This document shows positions 16,526 through 24,784 of a stretch of DNA of 64,000 nt, piece after piece. The notes below the pieces were generated by a model, which did not search any database, had not been told where the DNA came from, and saw only the letters and a list, made by a program, of their open reading frames with translations. The stretch is taken from the NCBI RefSeq assembly GCF_013403955.1, contig NZ_JABFDG010000002.1:186001-250000 (forward strand), written 5' to 3'. Within the stretch, counting starts at the first letter, position 1, and each line of letters starts with the position of its first letter. The DNA comes from Winogradskyella vidalii (GTDB lineage Bacteria > Bacteroidota > Bacteroidia > Flavobacteriales > Flavobacteriaceae). Both the position numbers and the translations under genes were made by a program.

Positions 16526-17395
16526 ATGAAAAACCTAATCCAAACGCACCTATTAGTTCTTGTTTTAGTCTTTCTATCGTCTTGTAAGAGCACCGTTGAA
16601 TATTCTATTAATACTAAAGAAGTTTCTCCATGGGCCATATTAGGATTTGATGCCTTAAATAGAACACCGCAAGAACGCATTGCAATGTTAAACGAGATGG
16701 GGTTTACAAAATATGGTTTAAACAAAGGCAACGGCGACTTGAGTACAATGATTGAAGAATTCAAACTCGCTAGCGAAAATAACATCGAAATCACTTCCGT
16801 GTTTCTTTGGTTAAATTCCAAAAGAGATACTATTGGCAAATTGAGTCCTGCAAATCAGGAACTACTTAGTAAGCTAAAAAAAGTAAAACAAAAGCCTGTA
16901 ATATGGGTTAGCTTAAGTAATAATTTCTTCGAGGAAAAAGACCAAGAACAAGCATTAGAATTGTCTGTGGAGATGCTTAAATTTATAAAGAAGAAAGCAG
17001 ATGAGTCTGGTTGTGAACTCGCAATTTACAATCATCGCGGTTGGTTTGGGAATCCTCATAACCAATTAGAAATCCTAAAACAATTGAATAATCCATCTAT
17101 AACCATGGTATACAACTTTCATCATGCTCATGAATACGTGGACGAATTTCCTGAAATTATAAAAAAAATTAAGCCCTATTTATCCTATGTAAATTTGAAT
17201 GGTATAAAAAAAGAAGGGCCTGAAATTTTAACCATTGGGAATGGTGATTATGAATACGAAATGATTAAAAGTTTGATAGATGAGGGCTACAATGGGCCAT
17301 GGGGAATTATTGGACACATTAAAACAGAAGATGTTCAAAACGTACTGGCTCGAAATATTAAAGGCATAGAACTGTTTAATTCTAAATTCAAATAG
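16526..17395 (+). CDS. Sugar phosphate isomerase/epimerase-like TIM-barrel lipoprotein
   Basis: 289 aa with a lipoprotein signal (LVLVFLSSC). The body resembles AP-endonuclease-2/xylose isomerase-like barrels: RIAMLNEMGFTKYGL, then LAIYNHRGWFGNPHNQLEIL, then ITMVYNFHHAHEYVDEF, and GPWGIIGH near the end, where His/Glu/Asp metal ligands usually sit. Periplasmic or surface members of this family occur in Bacteroidota, often in sugar catabolism, but no sugar-utilisation genes are next to it. The substrate is unknown. Confidence 0.78.
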   Translation: MKNLIQTHLLVLVLVFLSSCKSTVEYSINTKEVSPWAILGFDALNRTPQERIAMLNEMGFTKYGLNKGNGDLSTMIEEFKLASENNIEITSVFLWLNSKRDTIGKLSPANQELLSKLKKVKQKPVIWVSLSNNFFEEKDQEQALELSVEMLKFIKKKADESGCELAIYNHRGWFGNPHNQLEILKQLNNPSITMVYNFHHAHEYVDEFPEIIKKIKPYLSYVNLNGIKKEGPEILTIGNGDYEYEMIKSLIDEGYNGPWGIIGHIKTEDVQNVLARNIKGIELFNSKFK

Positions 17396-17473
17396 GAAAC
17401 AGAAAATATCGAGGTGGTTTATGAATTGAAGTAACGTAAACGAATGATTAAAAATTATTAATATACATCACTT

Positions 17474-17680
17474 ATGACTTAAAAAAACACCGCTTCGCCC
17501 TTAGCTTTATAATTTTTGTTTTTACATCCTACGCTCAAATTAATTAGATTTATAGACCGTGAGAATATTTTAGTGGATAACATCACTACCGTTACAAAAT
17601 CTAAAATGGAAGACATTAATTTAGAATCCAAAAATTCAGAATTACCAAAGCTTCCACCGCCACCACTACCCCGCGATTAA
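17474..17680 (+). pseudogene. Frameshifted remnant of a small exported protein
   Basis: From 17482 one frame encodes a perfect Bacteroidota-type signal peptide, KKHRFALSFIIFVFTSYAQ, that stops after two more codons and has no start in frame. The ATG at 17474 is in the neighbouring frame. That frame is open again from about 17525 to the stop at 17680, giving an acidic stretch ending ELPKLPPPPLPRD. Two compensating one-base changes would join the parts into one ~65-residue protein. This reads as a decayed gene; a sequencing error is an alternative. The rest of the gap 17396-17737 shows only the terminator at its end. Confidence 0.4.
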
Positions 17681-17684
17681 AAAC

Positions 17685-17718
17685 AAAAAAAGCGACCTGA
17701 AATTCAGGTCGCTTTTTT
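17685..17718. terminator. Bidirectional terminator
   Basis: GCGACCTGAA pairs with TTCAGGTCGC, flanked by A and T runs of at least six. It lies between the pseudogene (+) and the S46 peptidase (-), which ends at 17738. Confidence 0.9.
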
Positions 17719-17737
17719 ATGCTGTATAATTATTTAA

Positions 17738-19891
17738 TTATTTCGCTCCCGAAACAATAGTCAACTCGTCAACAATATGTTTAGCTCCAGCGTATTTATC
17801 AATTAACCAAAGTACATATCTAATATCCACATTAATGGTACGTTGTAAATCTTTATCAAAGATCACATCTCCAGCCATAGCTTCAATATTACCGTCAAAA
17901 GCTAAACCAATTAACTCGCCTTTTCCGTTAACGACAGGCGACCCCGAGTTACCTCCTGTTATATCATTATCGGTTAAGAAGTTTATAGATAACTGACCGT
18001 ATTCATTGGCATAACGCCCGTAATCTTTCTTCTCATAACTATCTAACATTTTTTGCTCTAAATCAAACTCACTATCGTTAGGCTTGTATTTAGCAATCAT
18101 ACCTTTAAACGTGGTATAGTTGTTTTCGTTAGCATCATTTCTTTTATCTGCTGGTAAAGCGCGCACTTTTCCGTAAGATAATCTCAAGGTAGAATTCGCA
18201 TCAGGATATTGAATAGCACTTAAACCAGACTCACGTAAGCCTTTTACCAATAATCTAAACGACGCTTCATAATCGTTTGTTGGCTGCTCTAAATCTTCAG
18301 GCTTTTCTCTGTACTTATCTAATAATTCATTCGATAATTTAAGTAATGGATCACTCTCTAAACGAGCTTCATCTGGATACTCTAAAAATGCTAAAGCACC
18401 TTCTTTAGTCGTAAACATACTTAAATCGAAAATAGCTTCAGTATAAGCTGAAAAATCATTGTCGTATTTTGCGCCAACTTCAGCAACTAATTCTGGTAAA
18501 GCATAATTAGATTTTGAAGCTAATAAGCCCAATTGTTTCGCTAAAACTTCCTCTTCTAAGGGCAAATAAAAGTCTTTATAAGAATCTTCGATAAAAGCTT
18601 CTAATCTTGGCTTAAGATTTTTACGTTCGGCTTCATTAGCCCCTAAGTATTGCTTAAATGCAGAACCAATTCTATAAGGTAACACTGCAAATTTACTAGA
18701 ACGTAACATGCCAATTAAATAATTGTCTTGCTTTGCTTTTTCGTTGGTAAGCGCATAGTAATTGTTGATGTTTTCAATCACATTGCCATAAGCTGCTTTA
18801 TTCGCTTTTTTATTCGCCCATTTATCAAACTTAGATTCCGTTTTACGCTTTTTCTCTACGGTTTTATGTTCCGTAAGCGCTGTAATCATACCGCCTCTAT
18901 TTTTCCAATAGTTAGCGATACTTGCATAAGACGAGGCATACATTAAGTTAACAGACTCATCGGCATCCATGTATTTTTTCATGACATCCATGCTTAATTT
19001 TGAACCTTCAACCCAAGCAGGATACGCATAATTTACATTCTGTTCTACCCCAGATGCTGGCATCCAACGGTTGGTACGACCAGGATAACCTAAAATCATT
19101 GCAAAATCATCTTCCTTAACCCCATCAATACTTACTGGTAAGTGGTATTTTGCTTTTAATGGTACGTTGTCTGTAGAATAATCTGCAGGCTTCCCATTTT
19201 CATCAGCATAAACTCTAAATAATGAAAAATCACCTGTATGTCTTGGCCATTCCCAGTTATCAGTATCACCACCAAATTTCCCTACGCTTTCTGGAGGCGT
19301 TCCAACCAAACGTACATCTTTATAATCTTCGTAAACAAAGTAGTAAAATTCATTACCTTGATAAAAAGAACGTACTGAAACGGTGTACTTACCATCTTCA
19401 CTATTTTCTTTTTCAATTTTAGCAATTTCTTTATTAAGCGCTGCTTGGCGTTCTTTTTCGCTCATGCTGTCATTAACTTGCGCTAACATACGTTCAGAAA
19501 CGTCATCCATTCTTACAAAAAAGCGTACATATAAACTTTCTGGTTTCATTTCAGCTTCTAAAGAACCTGCCCAAAATCCATTTTTTAAATGGTTTTGTTC
19601 TTCTGTAGATAATTCTGCAATAGCACTGTAACCACAGTGATGGTTGGTTAATACCAAACCGCTATCTGATACGATACTCGCTGTACAACCGCCATTAAAT
19701 TGTACAATAGCATCTTTTAAACTTTGATTATTGATACTATAGATTTCTTCAGGGGTTAATTGTAAGCCCATTTTTTGCATATCGCGATGGTTTAAGCGCT
19801 CAATATGCATTAAAAACCACATGCCTTCATTGGCCATTACTGACGAGAATGAAATAATAAAGACAATAATTGTTAAAACTGTTTTCTTCAT
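17738..19891 (-). CDS. S46-family dipeptidyl peptidase, DPP7-like
   Basis: 717 aa, signal peptide to about residue 20. The catalytic triad of the chymotrypsin-like S46 family is seen as NHHCGY (His85), DTDNWEWPRHTGDF (Asp) and TGGNSGSPV (Ser649). In S46 enzymes the residue 18 positions after the serine separates DPP7 (Gly, hydrophobic P1) from DPP11 (Arg, acidic P1); here FDGN gives Gly667, favouring DPP7-like specificity. It releases dipeptides from exported or periplasmic peptides. It has its own promoter region on the minus strand and ends at a bidirectional terminator. Confidence 0.92.
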   Translation of the reverse strand: MKKTVLTIIVFIISFSSVMANEGMWFLMHIERLNHRDMQKMGLQLTPEEIYSINNQSLKDAIVQFNGGCTASIVSDSGLVLTNHHCGYSAIAELSTEEQNHLKNGFWAGSLEAEMKPESLYVRFFVRMDDVSERMLAQVNDSMSEKERQAALNKEIAKIEKENSEDGKYTVSVRSFYQGNEFYYFVYEDYKDVRLVGTPPESVGKFGGDTDNWEWPRHTGDFSLFRVYADENGKPADYSTDNVPLKAKYHLPVSIDGVKEDDFAMILGYPGRTNRWMPASGVEQNVNYAYPAWVEGSKLSMDVMKKYMDADESVNLMYASSYASIANYWKNRGGMITALTEHKTVEKKRKTESKFDKWANKKANKAAYGNVIENINNYYALTNEKAKQDNYLIGMLRSSKFAVLPYRIGSAFKQYLGANEAERKNLKPRLEAFIEDSYKDFYLPLEEEVLAKQLGLLASKSNYALPELVAEVGAKYDNDFSAYTEAIFDLSMFTTKEGALAFLEYPDEARLESDPLLKLSNELLDKYREKPEDLEQPTNDYEASFRLLVKGLRESGLSAIQYPDANSTLRLSYGKVRALPADKRNDANENNYTTFKGMIAKYKPNDSEFDLEQKMLDSYEKKDYGRYANEYGQLSINFLTDNDITGGNSGSPVVNGKGELIGLAFDGNIEAMAGDVIFDKDLQRTINVDIRYVLWLIDKYAGAKHIVDELTIVSGAK

Positions 19892-20019
19892 GTTTAGATT
19901 GTTTGTTTTTTATGAAGCGATAAAAGTACTGAAATATATGTTTTAGTAAGGGAGCTCTATATGTTAAAAGCGGGTTAATTTAAGTGGAGAATCTAGGAAT
20001 TTAAAAATAGTTGTCCAGA

Positions 20020-20064
20020 TTACGGAAAGCCGTAAAACAATTTAACCTTGCTTAAATACTTTTG
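20020..20064 (+). promoter_or_regulatory. Promoter with perfect TTACGG-N4-CCGTAA dyad (site A)
   Basis: TTACGG (20020-20025) and CCGTAA (20030-20035) form a perfect 6+6 dyad with a 4-nt spacer. A perfect -7 box TACTTTTG lies at 20057-20064. Centre-to-centre distance is 33 bp, the class II activator position. No -33 TTG is found at the usual distance. Related sites B and C precede the next two genes at the same distance. Confidence 0.6.
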
Positions 20065-20145
20065 CTCTTGTCAATAAGAATTGAAGTCAGAATAAACCGA
20101 AAAGCGACTCTAAATGGAAGTAGGTAAAATAACTAATTATTAAAA

Positions 20146-20853
20146 ATGAAAAAAAATTTAATTGTATTCACATTGTTATTAATGGCAGGGGCTTTAAGCG
20201 CACAAGACAAAATTTATTTTAACGATGGTTCTACTGTTGAGGCCAAAGTATTAGTTGTATCAGAATCCAATATTCAATATAAAAAATTTGACAATCAGAC
20301 AGGGCCTACATTTGAAGTTGGAGTTTCTAAAATTAATATGATAGTTTATGAGAATGGCTCGCATCAGATGTTTAAAAAAAGTAATGAGGCTACTACATCG
20401 AAAAATACGAATAGCGATTTTAGAAAAAACAGAATAAATTTAGATTTATTAGCTATAGGCGAAAATGGTCCCACTTCTATTTCTTATGAAACAATTAATG
20501 ACGATGGGTCTAGAGGAATAGAATTTCCAATTAGCATTTATTTTAATGCTGATGGCGTGGTTGGTTATACTGCTGGAGCCAACTTAAAGTTTTACACAAG
20601 TAAAGAAGGAAAAGGTTTTTATTTTGGGCCTTCATTAGGCTTAGGTCTATTTGACTGGGTTTATTCAGACTATTACTATTATTACGCCACTTCTTCAGAT
20701 TTTAGTGCATATCTTGGATTTAAACTAGGTTACCAATTTCAAATAAGTAATTTGTTTGGAATAAATTTAGCTGGTAATGGGGGCGGCATCTCAAACTTCG
20801 ATGAATTTGATTATGGATACTCTGTAAATCTTGGAATAAATTTTTCATTTTAA
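20146..20853 (+). CDS. Exported beta-barrel-like envelope protein of unknown function
   Basis: 235 aa. Signal peptide MKKNLIVFTLLLMAGALSAQ, then a short SH3-like beta region (DKIYFNDGSTVEAKVLVV, KINMIVYENGSH) common at the start of flavobacterial envelope proteins. A linker follows, then a Gly/aromatic-rich barrel from about residue 95 to the C-terminal Phe (LGINFSF). A run of tyrosines (DYYYYYATS) is unusual. The specific family is not recognised. Its promoter carries the TTACGG dyad shared with the two nuclease genes that follow. Confidence 0.62.
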   Translation: MKKNLIVFTLLLMAGALSAQDKIYFNDGSTVEAKVLVVSESNIQYKKFDNQTGPTFEVGVSKINMIVYENGSHQMFKKSNEATTSKNTNSDFRKNRINLDLLAIGENGPTSISYETINDDGSRGIEFPISIYFNADGVVGYTAGANLKFYTSKEGKGFYFGPSLGLGLFDWVYSDYYYYYATSSDFSAYLGFKLGYQFQISNLFGINLAGNGGGISNFDEFDYGYSVNLGINFSF

Positions 20854-20900
20854 GAAAAATGAATGAATAGCGTTTGTTTGCTTTTCTAATAGTATAAAAG

Positions 20901-20935
20901 AAATGGACACTTCTTGTTTTGGAAAGTGTCCATTT
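20901..20935 (+). terminator. Hairpin terminator after the envelope protein gene
   Basis: AAATGGACACTT (20901-20912) pairs perfectly with AAGTGTCCATTT (20924-20935). The T tract is short (TTTT), so strength is uncertain. Confidence 0.65.
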
Positions 20936-21118
20936 TGCGTTTATAACAATCGCTTTGCAAAGTAGAACACATCTAATCGACGCCTTGTCACCTAATTCCT
21001 TAAAGACAAGACATCTATTCGCTAGAGAAAAACAGGGCTTTATTCTTTATCAATTTGGCCATCAATTTTCTACACATCAAAACTAAAGCTGTAACTCTTA
21101 TAAAAAATAATTCCCGAA

Positions 21119-21163
21119 TTGAGGAATCCCGTAAAAGAGCTTGGGGATGATTTAATACATTTA
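21119..21163 (+). promoter_or_regulatory. Promoter with half-conserved TTACGG/CCGTAA dyad (site B)
   Basis: TTGAGG-AATC-CCGTAA (21119-21134): right half perfect, left half 4 of 6. The -7-like box TACATTTA is at 21156-21163. Centre-to-centre distance is again 33 bp. It shares further bases with site C (AGCT...TGGGG.TGATT). Confidence 0.5.
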
Positions 21164-21204
21164 CTACCTAACCCACTACAAAACAGTAGTTAAATGTAAA
21201 TGTC

Positions 21205-22257
21205 ATGGAATTATATAACCAACTCAAAGGACTTGCAAATAAAGTTGAACAATTAAAAGATCAGATTGAAACAGAAGAAAGTACAAAGCATGCTTTTACG
21301 CTTCCGTTTATAAATATACTAGGCTATGATGCATTTAATCCTACAGAGGTTGTTCCTGAATTTACTGCTGATTTAGGACTGAAAAAAGGCGAGAAAGTCG
21401 ATTATGCTATTTTTCAAAATGGCGCTCCAATTTTAATTGTAGAATGTAAAAATTGGAAACAAGATTTAAACGTTCACAACTCCCAATTATTTAGATACTT
21501 TCATGTTACAAAAACAAGATTCGCACTCTTAACCAATGGAATTACCTATAGATTTTATACTGATTTAGAAGAGACCAACAAAATGGATGAAAAGCCATTT
21601 TTAGAATTTGATATTATAAACCTCAAGGAAAGTACAGCAAAAGAAATTGAGAAATTCCATAAATCGAAATTTGATGTTTCCAAAATCGTAGATAATGCCA
21701 GTAACCTAAAATACACCAGAGAAATAAAGCAGCTCATAGACCAAGAACTTCTGTCGCCTTCACAAGATTTTGTACGATTATTTGCCAATAGAGCCTATAA
21801 CGGAAGACTTACCGCAAATGTTATGGACGAATTTACAGATATTGTCAATAAAGCCTTTACGCAGATTATAAGTGAGAGAGTAAACGACAGACTCAATGCT
21901 GCTTTAAATAAAGAAGAAGAAAAACAAAAAGTAGAACAGATTGAAGAGGCTCCAAAAAGCAAAATTGAAACAACAGAGGAAGAATTAGAAGGCTACCAAA
22001 TTGTGGTTGCTATTTTGAGACGAAAGTTATCTAAAGAAAGAATTGTGTCTAGAGATACCCAGTCTTATTTTGGAATTTTATTAGATGACAACAATCGTAA
22101 ACCACTTTGCCGACTGCATTTAAATGGCGGAAACAAGTACATCAGCATTTTTGATGAGCATAAAAAAGAAATAAAAACGCCAATAAATTCTATTGATGAC
22201 ATCTACAACTTTGAAAAACAATTATTAAAAACAGTTGAAAATTATACTATGGAATAA
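21205..22257 (+). CDS. Orphan type I restriction HsdR-N-like PD-(D/E)XK nuclease-fold protein
   Basis: 350 aa. The N-terminal ~170 residues match the HsdR N-terminal nuclease fold: HAFTLPFINILGYDAFNP, then VDYAIF with Asp67 and LIVECKNW with Glu80 and Lys82, the PD-(D/E)XK core, followed by LFRYFHVTKTRFALLTNG. There is no helicase/translocase domain and no hsdM or hsdS nearby, so it is not a classic type I enzyme. A coiled-coil-like Lys/Glu stretch (about 220-265) leads to a C-terminal ~90-residue domain (YQIVVAILRRKL, RLHLNGGNKYISIFD) often seen in such orphan proteins. A nuclease role in defence or DNA handling is inferred. Confidence 0.75.
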   Translation: MELYNQLKGLANKVEQLKDQIETEESTKHAFTLPFINILGYDAFNPTEVVPEFTADLGLKKGEKVDYAIFQNGAPILIVECKNWKQDLNVHNSQLFRYFHVTKTRFALLTNGITYRFYTDLEETNKMDEKPFLEFDIINLKESTAKEIEKFHKSKFDVSKIVDNASNLKYTREIKQLIDQELLSPSQDFVRLFANRAYNGRLTANVMDEFTDIVNKAFTQIISERVNDRLNAALNKEEEKQKVEQIEEAPKSKIETTEEELEGYQIVVAILRRKLSKERIVSRDTQSYFGILLDDNNRKPLCRLHLNGGNKYISIFDEHKKEIKTPINSIDDIYNFEKQLLKTVENYTME

Positions 22258-22271
22258 GAATTTTACCTATT

Positions 22272-22316
22272 TTACGGAAAGCTCTTAACAAAGCTATTGG
22301 GGTGATTATATATTTG
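22272..22316 (+). promoter_or_regulatory. Promoter with half-conserved TTACGG dyad (site C)
   Basis: TTACGG-AAAG (22272-22281) keeps the left half and spacer of site A exactly, while the right half (CTCTTA) is degenerate. The perfect -7 box TATATTTG is at 22309-22316. Centre-to-centre distance is 33 bp, as for sites A and B. The right half overlaps an inverted repeat (22279-22290) that returns after the gene. Confidence 0.5.
22279..22290 (+). repeat. Outer inverted repeat, left copy
   Basis: AAGCTCTTAACA; its exact reverse complement TGTTAAGAGCTT is at 24785-24796, beyond the end of the Mrr-STAND gene. Together with the inner pair this brackets the gene. Confidence 0.5.
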
Positions 22317-22329
22317 TTGGCAACAATTT
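22313..22329 (+). repeat. Inner inverted repeat, left copy
   Basis: TTTGTTGGCAACAATTT; the reverse complement with one mismatch (AAACTGTTGCCAACAAA) is at 24666-24682, 13 nt after the gene stop. Each copy is itself a short dyad (TTGTTG-N-CAACAA). The predicted transcription start of the gene falls inside this left copy. Confidence 0.55.
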
Positions 22330-22367
22330 GAGACAACACGCGTCTATTAAAAAACATAAGTAAAAAC

Positions 22368-24653
22368 ATGGAATATGATTACTCTAAACTAAATGATAGA
22401 GAGTTTGAATTATTAGGTGCCTCTATAATTCAGAAAATATTTAATAAGCGTGTTGAAACTTTTAAATCTGGAAGAGATGGTGGTGTTGATGGAAGATTCT
22501 GGCTCGGTAAAAGAGAAGGAATAATTCAATGTAAACACTATGTTGAAACACCATATAGTCAGCTTATTTCTAAATTAAATTCAGAGGAAAAGGCTAAAGT
22601 AGAAAAACTTAAACCTTCTCGATATATTTTTATCACTTCACAAAAATTATCAAGAAAAAATAAAAAAGAAATTAAAGATTTATTTAATCCATATATCCTT
22701 CGTGAAGATGATATTTTCGGAAAAGAAGATTTAAACGATTTTTTATCCAAAAAAGAAAATCAAGACGTTGTTGAACAAAATTTTAAATTATGGATTACTA
22801 GTACATCTGTATTAGATTTTATTTATAATAATGCCATTAAAGGGAGAAGTGAAAGTACAATTCGTGATATTGAAGAAAAAGCATACAAATATGCTATTAC
22901 AGAAAATCATAATAAGGGATTACAAATTTTAGAAGAAAGTAATGTCGTAATAATGACTGGAGAACCAGGAATTGGAAAAACTACTCTTGCCGATAACTTA
23001 GCATTATTTTATACTGCGAAAGGATATGAGTTTTGTGATGTCGAAGAAAACATCTCTGAAGCTGAAAGCATATTTAGAGAAAGAGAAAAAAAGAAAATTT
23101 TATTTTACTGTGATGATTTTTTAGGTAGTAATTTATATGATGCTATAAATAACAAGAAGGATTCACATATTGTTAAATTTATAAATAGAGTCTCTAAAGA
23201 TAATTCTAAAAAATTTATCCTAACATCTAGAACAACTATTTTAAATAAAGCATATCGATTAAGCCATAAATTTCAAAATGGAAAAATCAGAGATAATGAA
23301 TTTTTACTCAAAGTCGAAAATTTAACAAGTATCGACAAAGCCAAAATTTTATACAACCATATTTTTCATTCAAATTTAGATAAAATTTATATAGACAAAA
23401 TATATGCAAATAAAAGATACAATGATATCATAGAACATAGGAACTTTAATCCTAGAATAATAGAGTTCGTAACAGACAGCATAAGAGTAAATAAAATCAA
23501 TCCTGAAAATTACTGGAATTATATCAAAAAAAACTTAGAGGAACCAGAAGATATATGGGCAGATTATTTTCAGAATCAAACAGATGATTCAGTTAGAGCA
23601 TTAGTATATCTCACGGTTTATAATAATGGTAAAATATCAGAAGAAGAGCTAAGGCGTTCATATAATATCTTTCTCAAAATTCACCCAATAAACATGGGAG
23701 ACCAATCTGATAAAAGTTTTGAAGCTGTTAGAAAATTAGCTACAAAATCAATGTTGAATAGAAACAGATTAGATAATAACAAATATGAGTATGTTCTTTT
23801 TAATCCATCAATTGCAGATTTCATAATTAGTTGTTATTCAAATGAAAGTGAATTAATTTCAAATGTTTTAAAGTCTCTAGAAACTGAAACATCCTTGTTA
23901 TACACAAAATCTATTTTTACAAACAACAAGATTACTCGTGATTGTTTAATGAAAATTCAAGAAAATTTATTTGACTATTTTTTTGAGAAAAAATTGGAAA
24001 ATCAAAATTGGGATTTCTTAATTCAAATTACAGATTTAGATATTTCAAATATTAATGTAAATACCAGAATAGAAAAATTTCTGAAAACATTAGTAAACAC
24101 AGAACAACCTTGGGGAAATAAACTATCTGAATTATTATTAATTTTAACAGAATTTGAGCCCAAAATAGAACTTAAAGATTTTTTATTCTTATACCGTTTT
24201 ACGGAAGACTTTATAGATGAAGAAACATTAAGAGATTTGATGAATTTCGTTGATGCTTTTGACATATATGACACGTATTTAATATCTGTAATAGAAGAAT
24301 ATATATCATATTTTATGGAAGAGATGGTAAAGAATAATGATTTAGATATTGATTTCAGAAATCACATTAATAATAACTACTATCCAGATGGAACACCTGA
24401 CCTAGATATTGACACCAAATCAATTGAAAATGAAATACAACAAAATATAGATTTATTTTTAGAAGATTTTAATCAATCTACTTTAGAAAAAATTTATGTT
24501 AGTTCTTCAGAAGTTATATCAAATTTAGATATAGAAGGTATGGCTATTTCTTATTTAGAAAACCTTGATTATGATGATGACCATGGATATTCAGAAGACT
24601 ATACTAGCGATTACTCATCCGAAAATGATATTGATGCTATTTTTGAACGCTAA
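22368..24653 (+). CDS. Mrr-type restriction endonuclease fused to STAND NTPase (nSTAND3-like), candidate antiphage effector
   Basis: 761 aa. N-terminal ~130 residues form a Mrr_cat nuclease: YSKLNDREFELLGASII, then GRDGGVDGRF with Asp37/Asp41 and IIQCKHY with Gln54 and Lys56. A P-loop NTPase follows: Walker A GEPGIGKTT at 198-206, Walker B ILFYCDD ending at 250, and sensor-like FILTSRTT near 286-290, with a helical extension as in STAND proteins. The C-terminal ~300 residues are helical, Asn/Ile/Lys/Asp-rich and end in a very acidic tail; no known repeat is seen. Composition is visibly more A+T-rich than neighbours. Proteins joining a nuclease to a STAND switch are proposed or known phage sensors, but this one is short for Avs proteins. 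Confidence 0.8.
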   Translation: MEYDYSKLNDREFELLGASIIQKIFNKRVETFKSGRDGGVDGRFWLGKREGIIQCKHYVETPYSQLISKLNSEEKAKVEKLKPSRYIFITSQKLSRKNKKEIKDLFNPYILREDDIFGKEDLNDFLSKKENQDVVEQNFKLWITSTSVLDFIYNNAIKGRSESTIRDIEEKAYKYAITENHNKGLQILEESNVVIMTGEPGIGKTTLADNLALFYTAKGYEFCDVEENISEAESIFREREKKKILFYCDDFLGSNLYDAINNKKDSHIVKFINRVSKDNSKKFILTSRTTILNKAYRLSHKFQNGKIRDNEFLLKVENLTSIDKAKILYNHIFHSNLDKIYIDKIYANKRYNDIIEHRNFNPRIIEFVTDSIRVNKINPENYWNYIKKNLEEPEDIWADYFQNQTDDSVRALVYLTVYNNGKISEEELRRSYNIFLKIHPINMGDQSDKSFEAVRKLATKSMLNRNRLDNNKYEYVLFNPSIADFIISCYSNESELISNVLKSLETETSLLYTKSIFTNNKITRDCLMKIQENLFDYFFEKKLENQNWDFLIQITDLDISNINVNTRIEKFLKTLVNTEQPWGNKLSELLLILTEFEPKIELKDFLFLYRFTEDFIDEETLRDLMNFVDAFDIYDTYLISVIEEYISYFMEEMVKNNDLDIDFRNHINNNYYPDGTPDLDIDTKSIENEIQQNIDLFLEDFNQSTLEKIYVSSSEVISNLDIEGMAISYLENLDYDDDHGYSEDYTSDYSSENDIDAIFER

Positions 24654-24665
24654 TGTAAATTTAAA

Positions 24666-24682
24666 AAACTGTTGCCAACAAA
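24666..24682 (-). repeat. Inner inverted repeat, right copy
   Basis: AAACTGTTGCCAACAAA pairs with 22313-22329 in 16 of 17 positions when inverted. It could also act as a weak hairpin after the gene. Confidence 0.55.
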
Positions 24683-24763
24683 GTACTGTGGTAAAAAACA
24701 AGTAAAAATGCACTAATTTTTCATTAAAGTACTTCTATATGTATCATCATATATTAAACCTGA

Positions 24764-24779
24764 TTTTGCTATAGCAAAA
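24764..24779. repeat. Perfect 16-bp palindrome
   Basis: TTTTGCTATAGCAAAA, lying between the right copies of the inner and outer inverted repeats. It could be a protein-binding site or part of an insertion junction. Confidence 0.5.
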
Positions 24780-24784
24780 GCCTG

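Larger units (their letters stand above)
20854..21204. other. Intergenic region before the nuclease gene
   Basis: A 351-nt gap. It contains the terminator at 20901-20935 and promoter site B at 21119-21163. The middle (about 20940-21110) has no open frame with coding character and no further repeat that I can see. Confidence 0.6.

Noticed and set aside
17396..17431. In-frame 12-codon continuation after the TAG of the TIM-barrel lipoprotein
   Set aside because: Short, no conserved sequence; likely chance, with no readthrough context seen.
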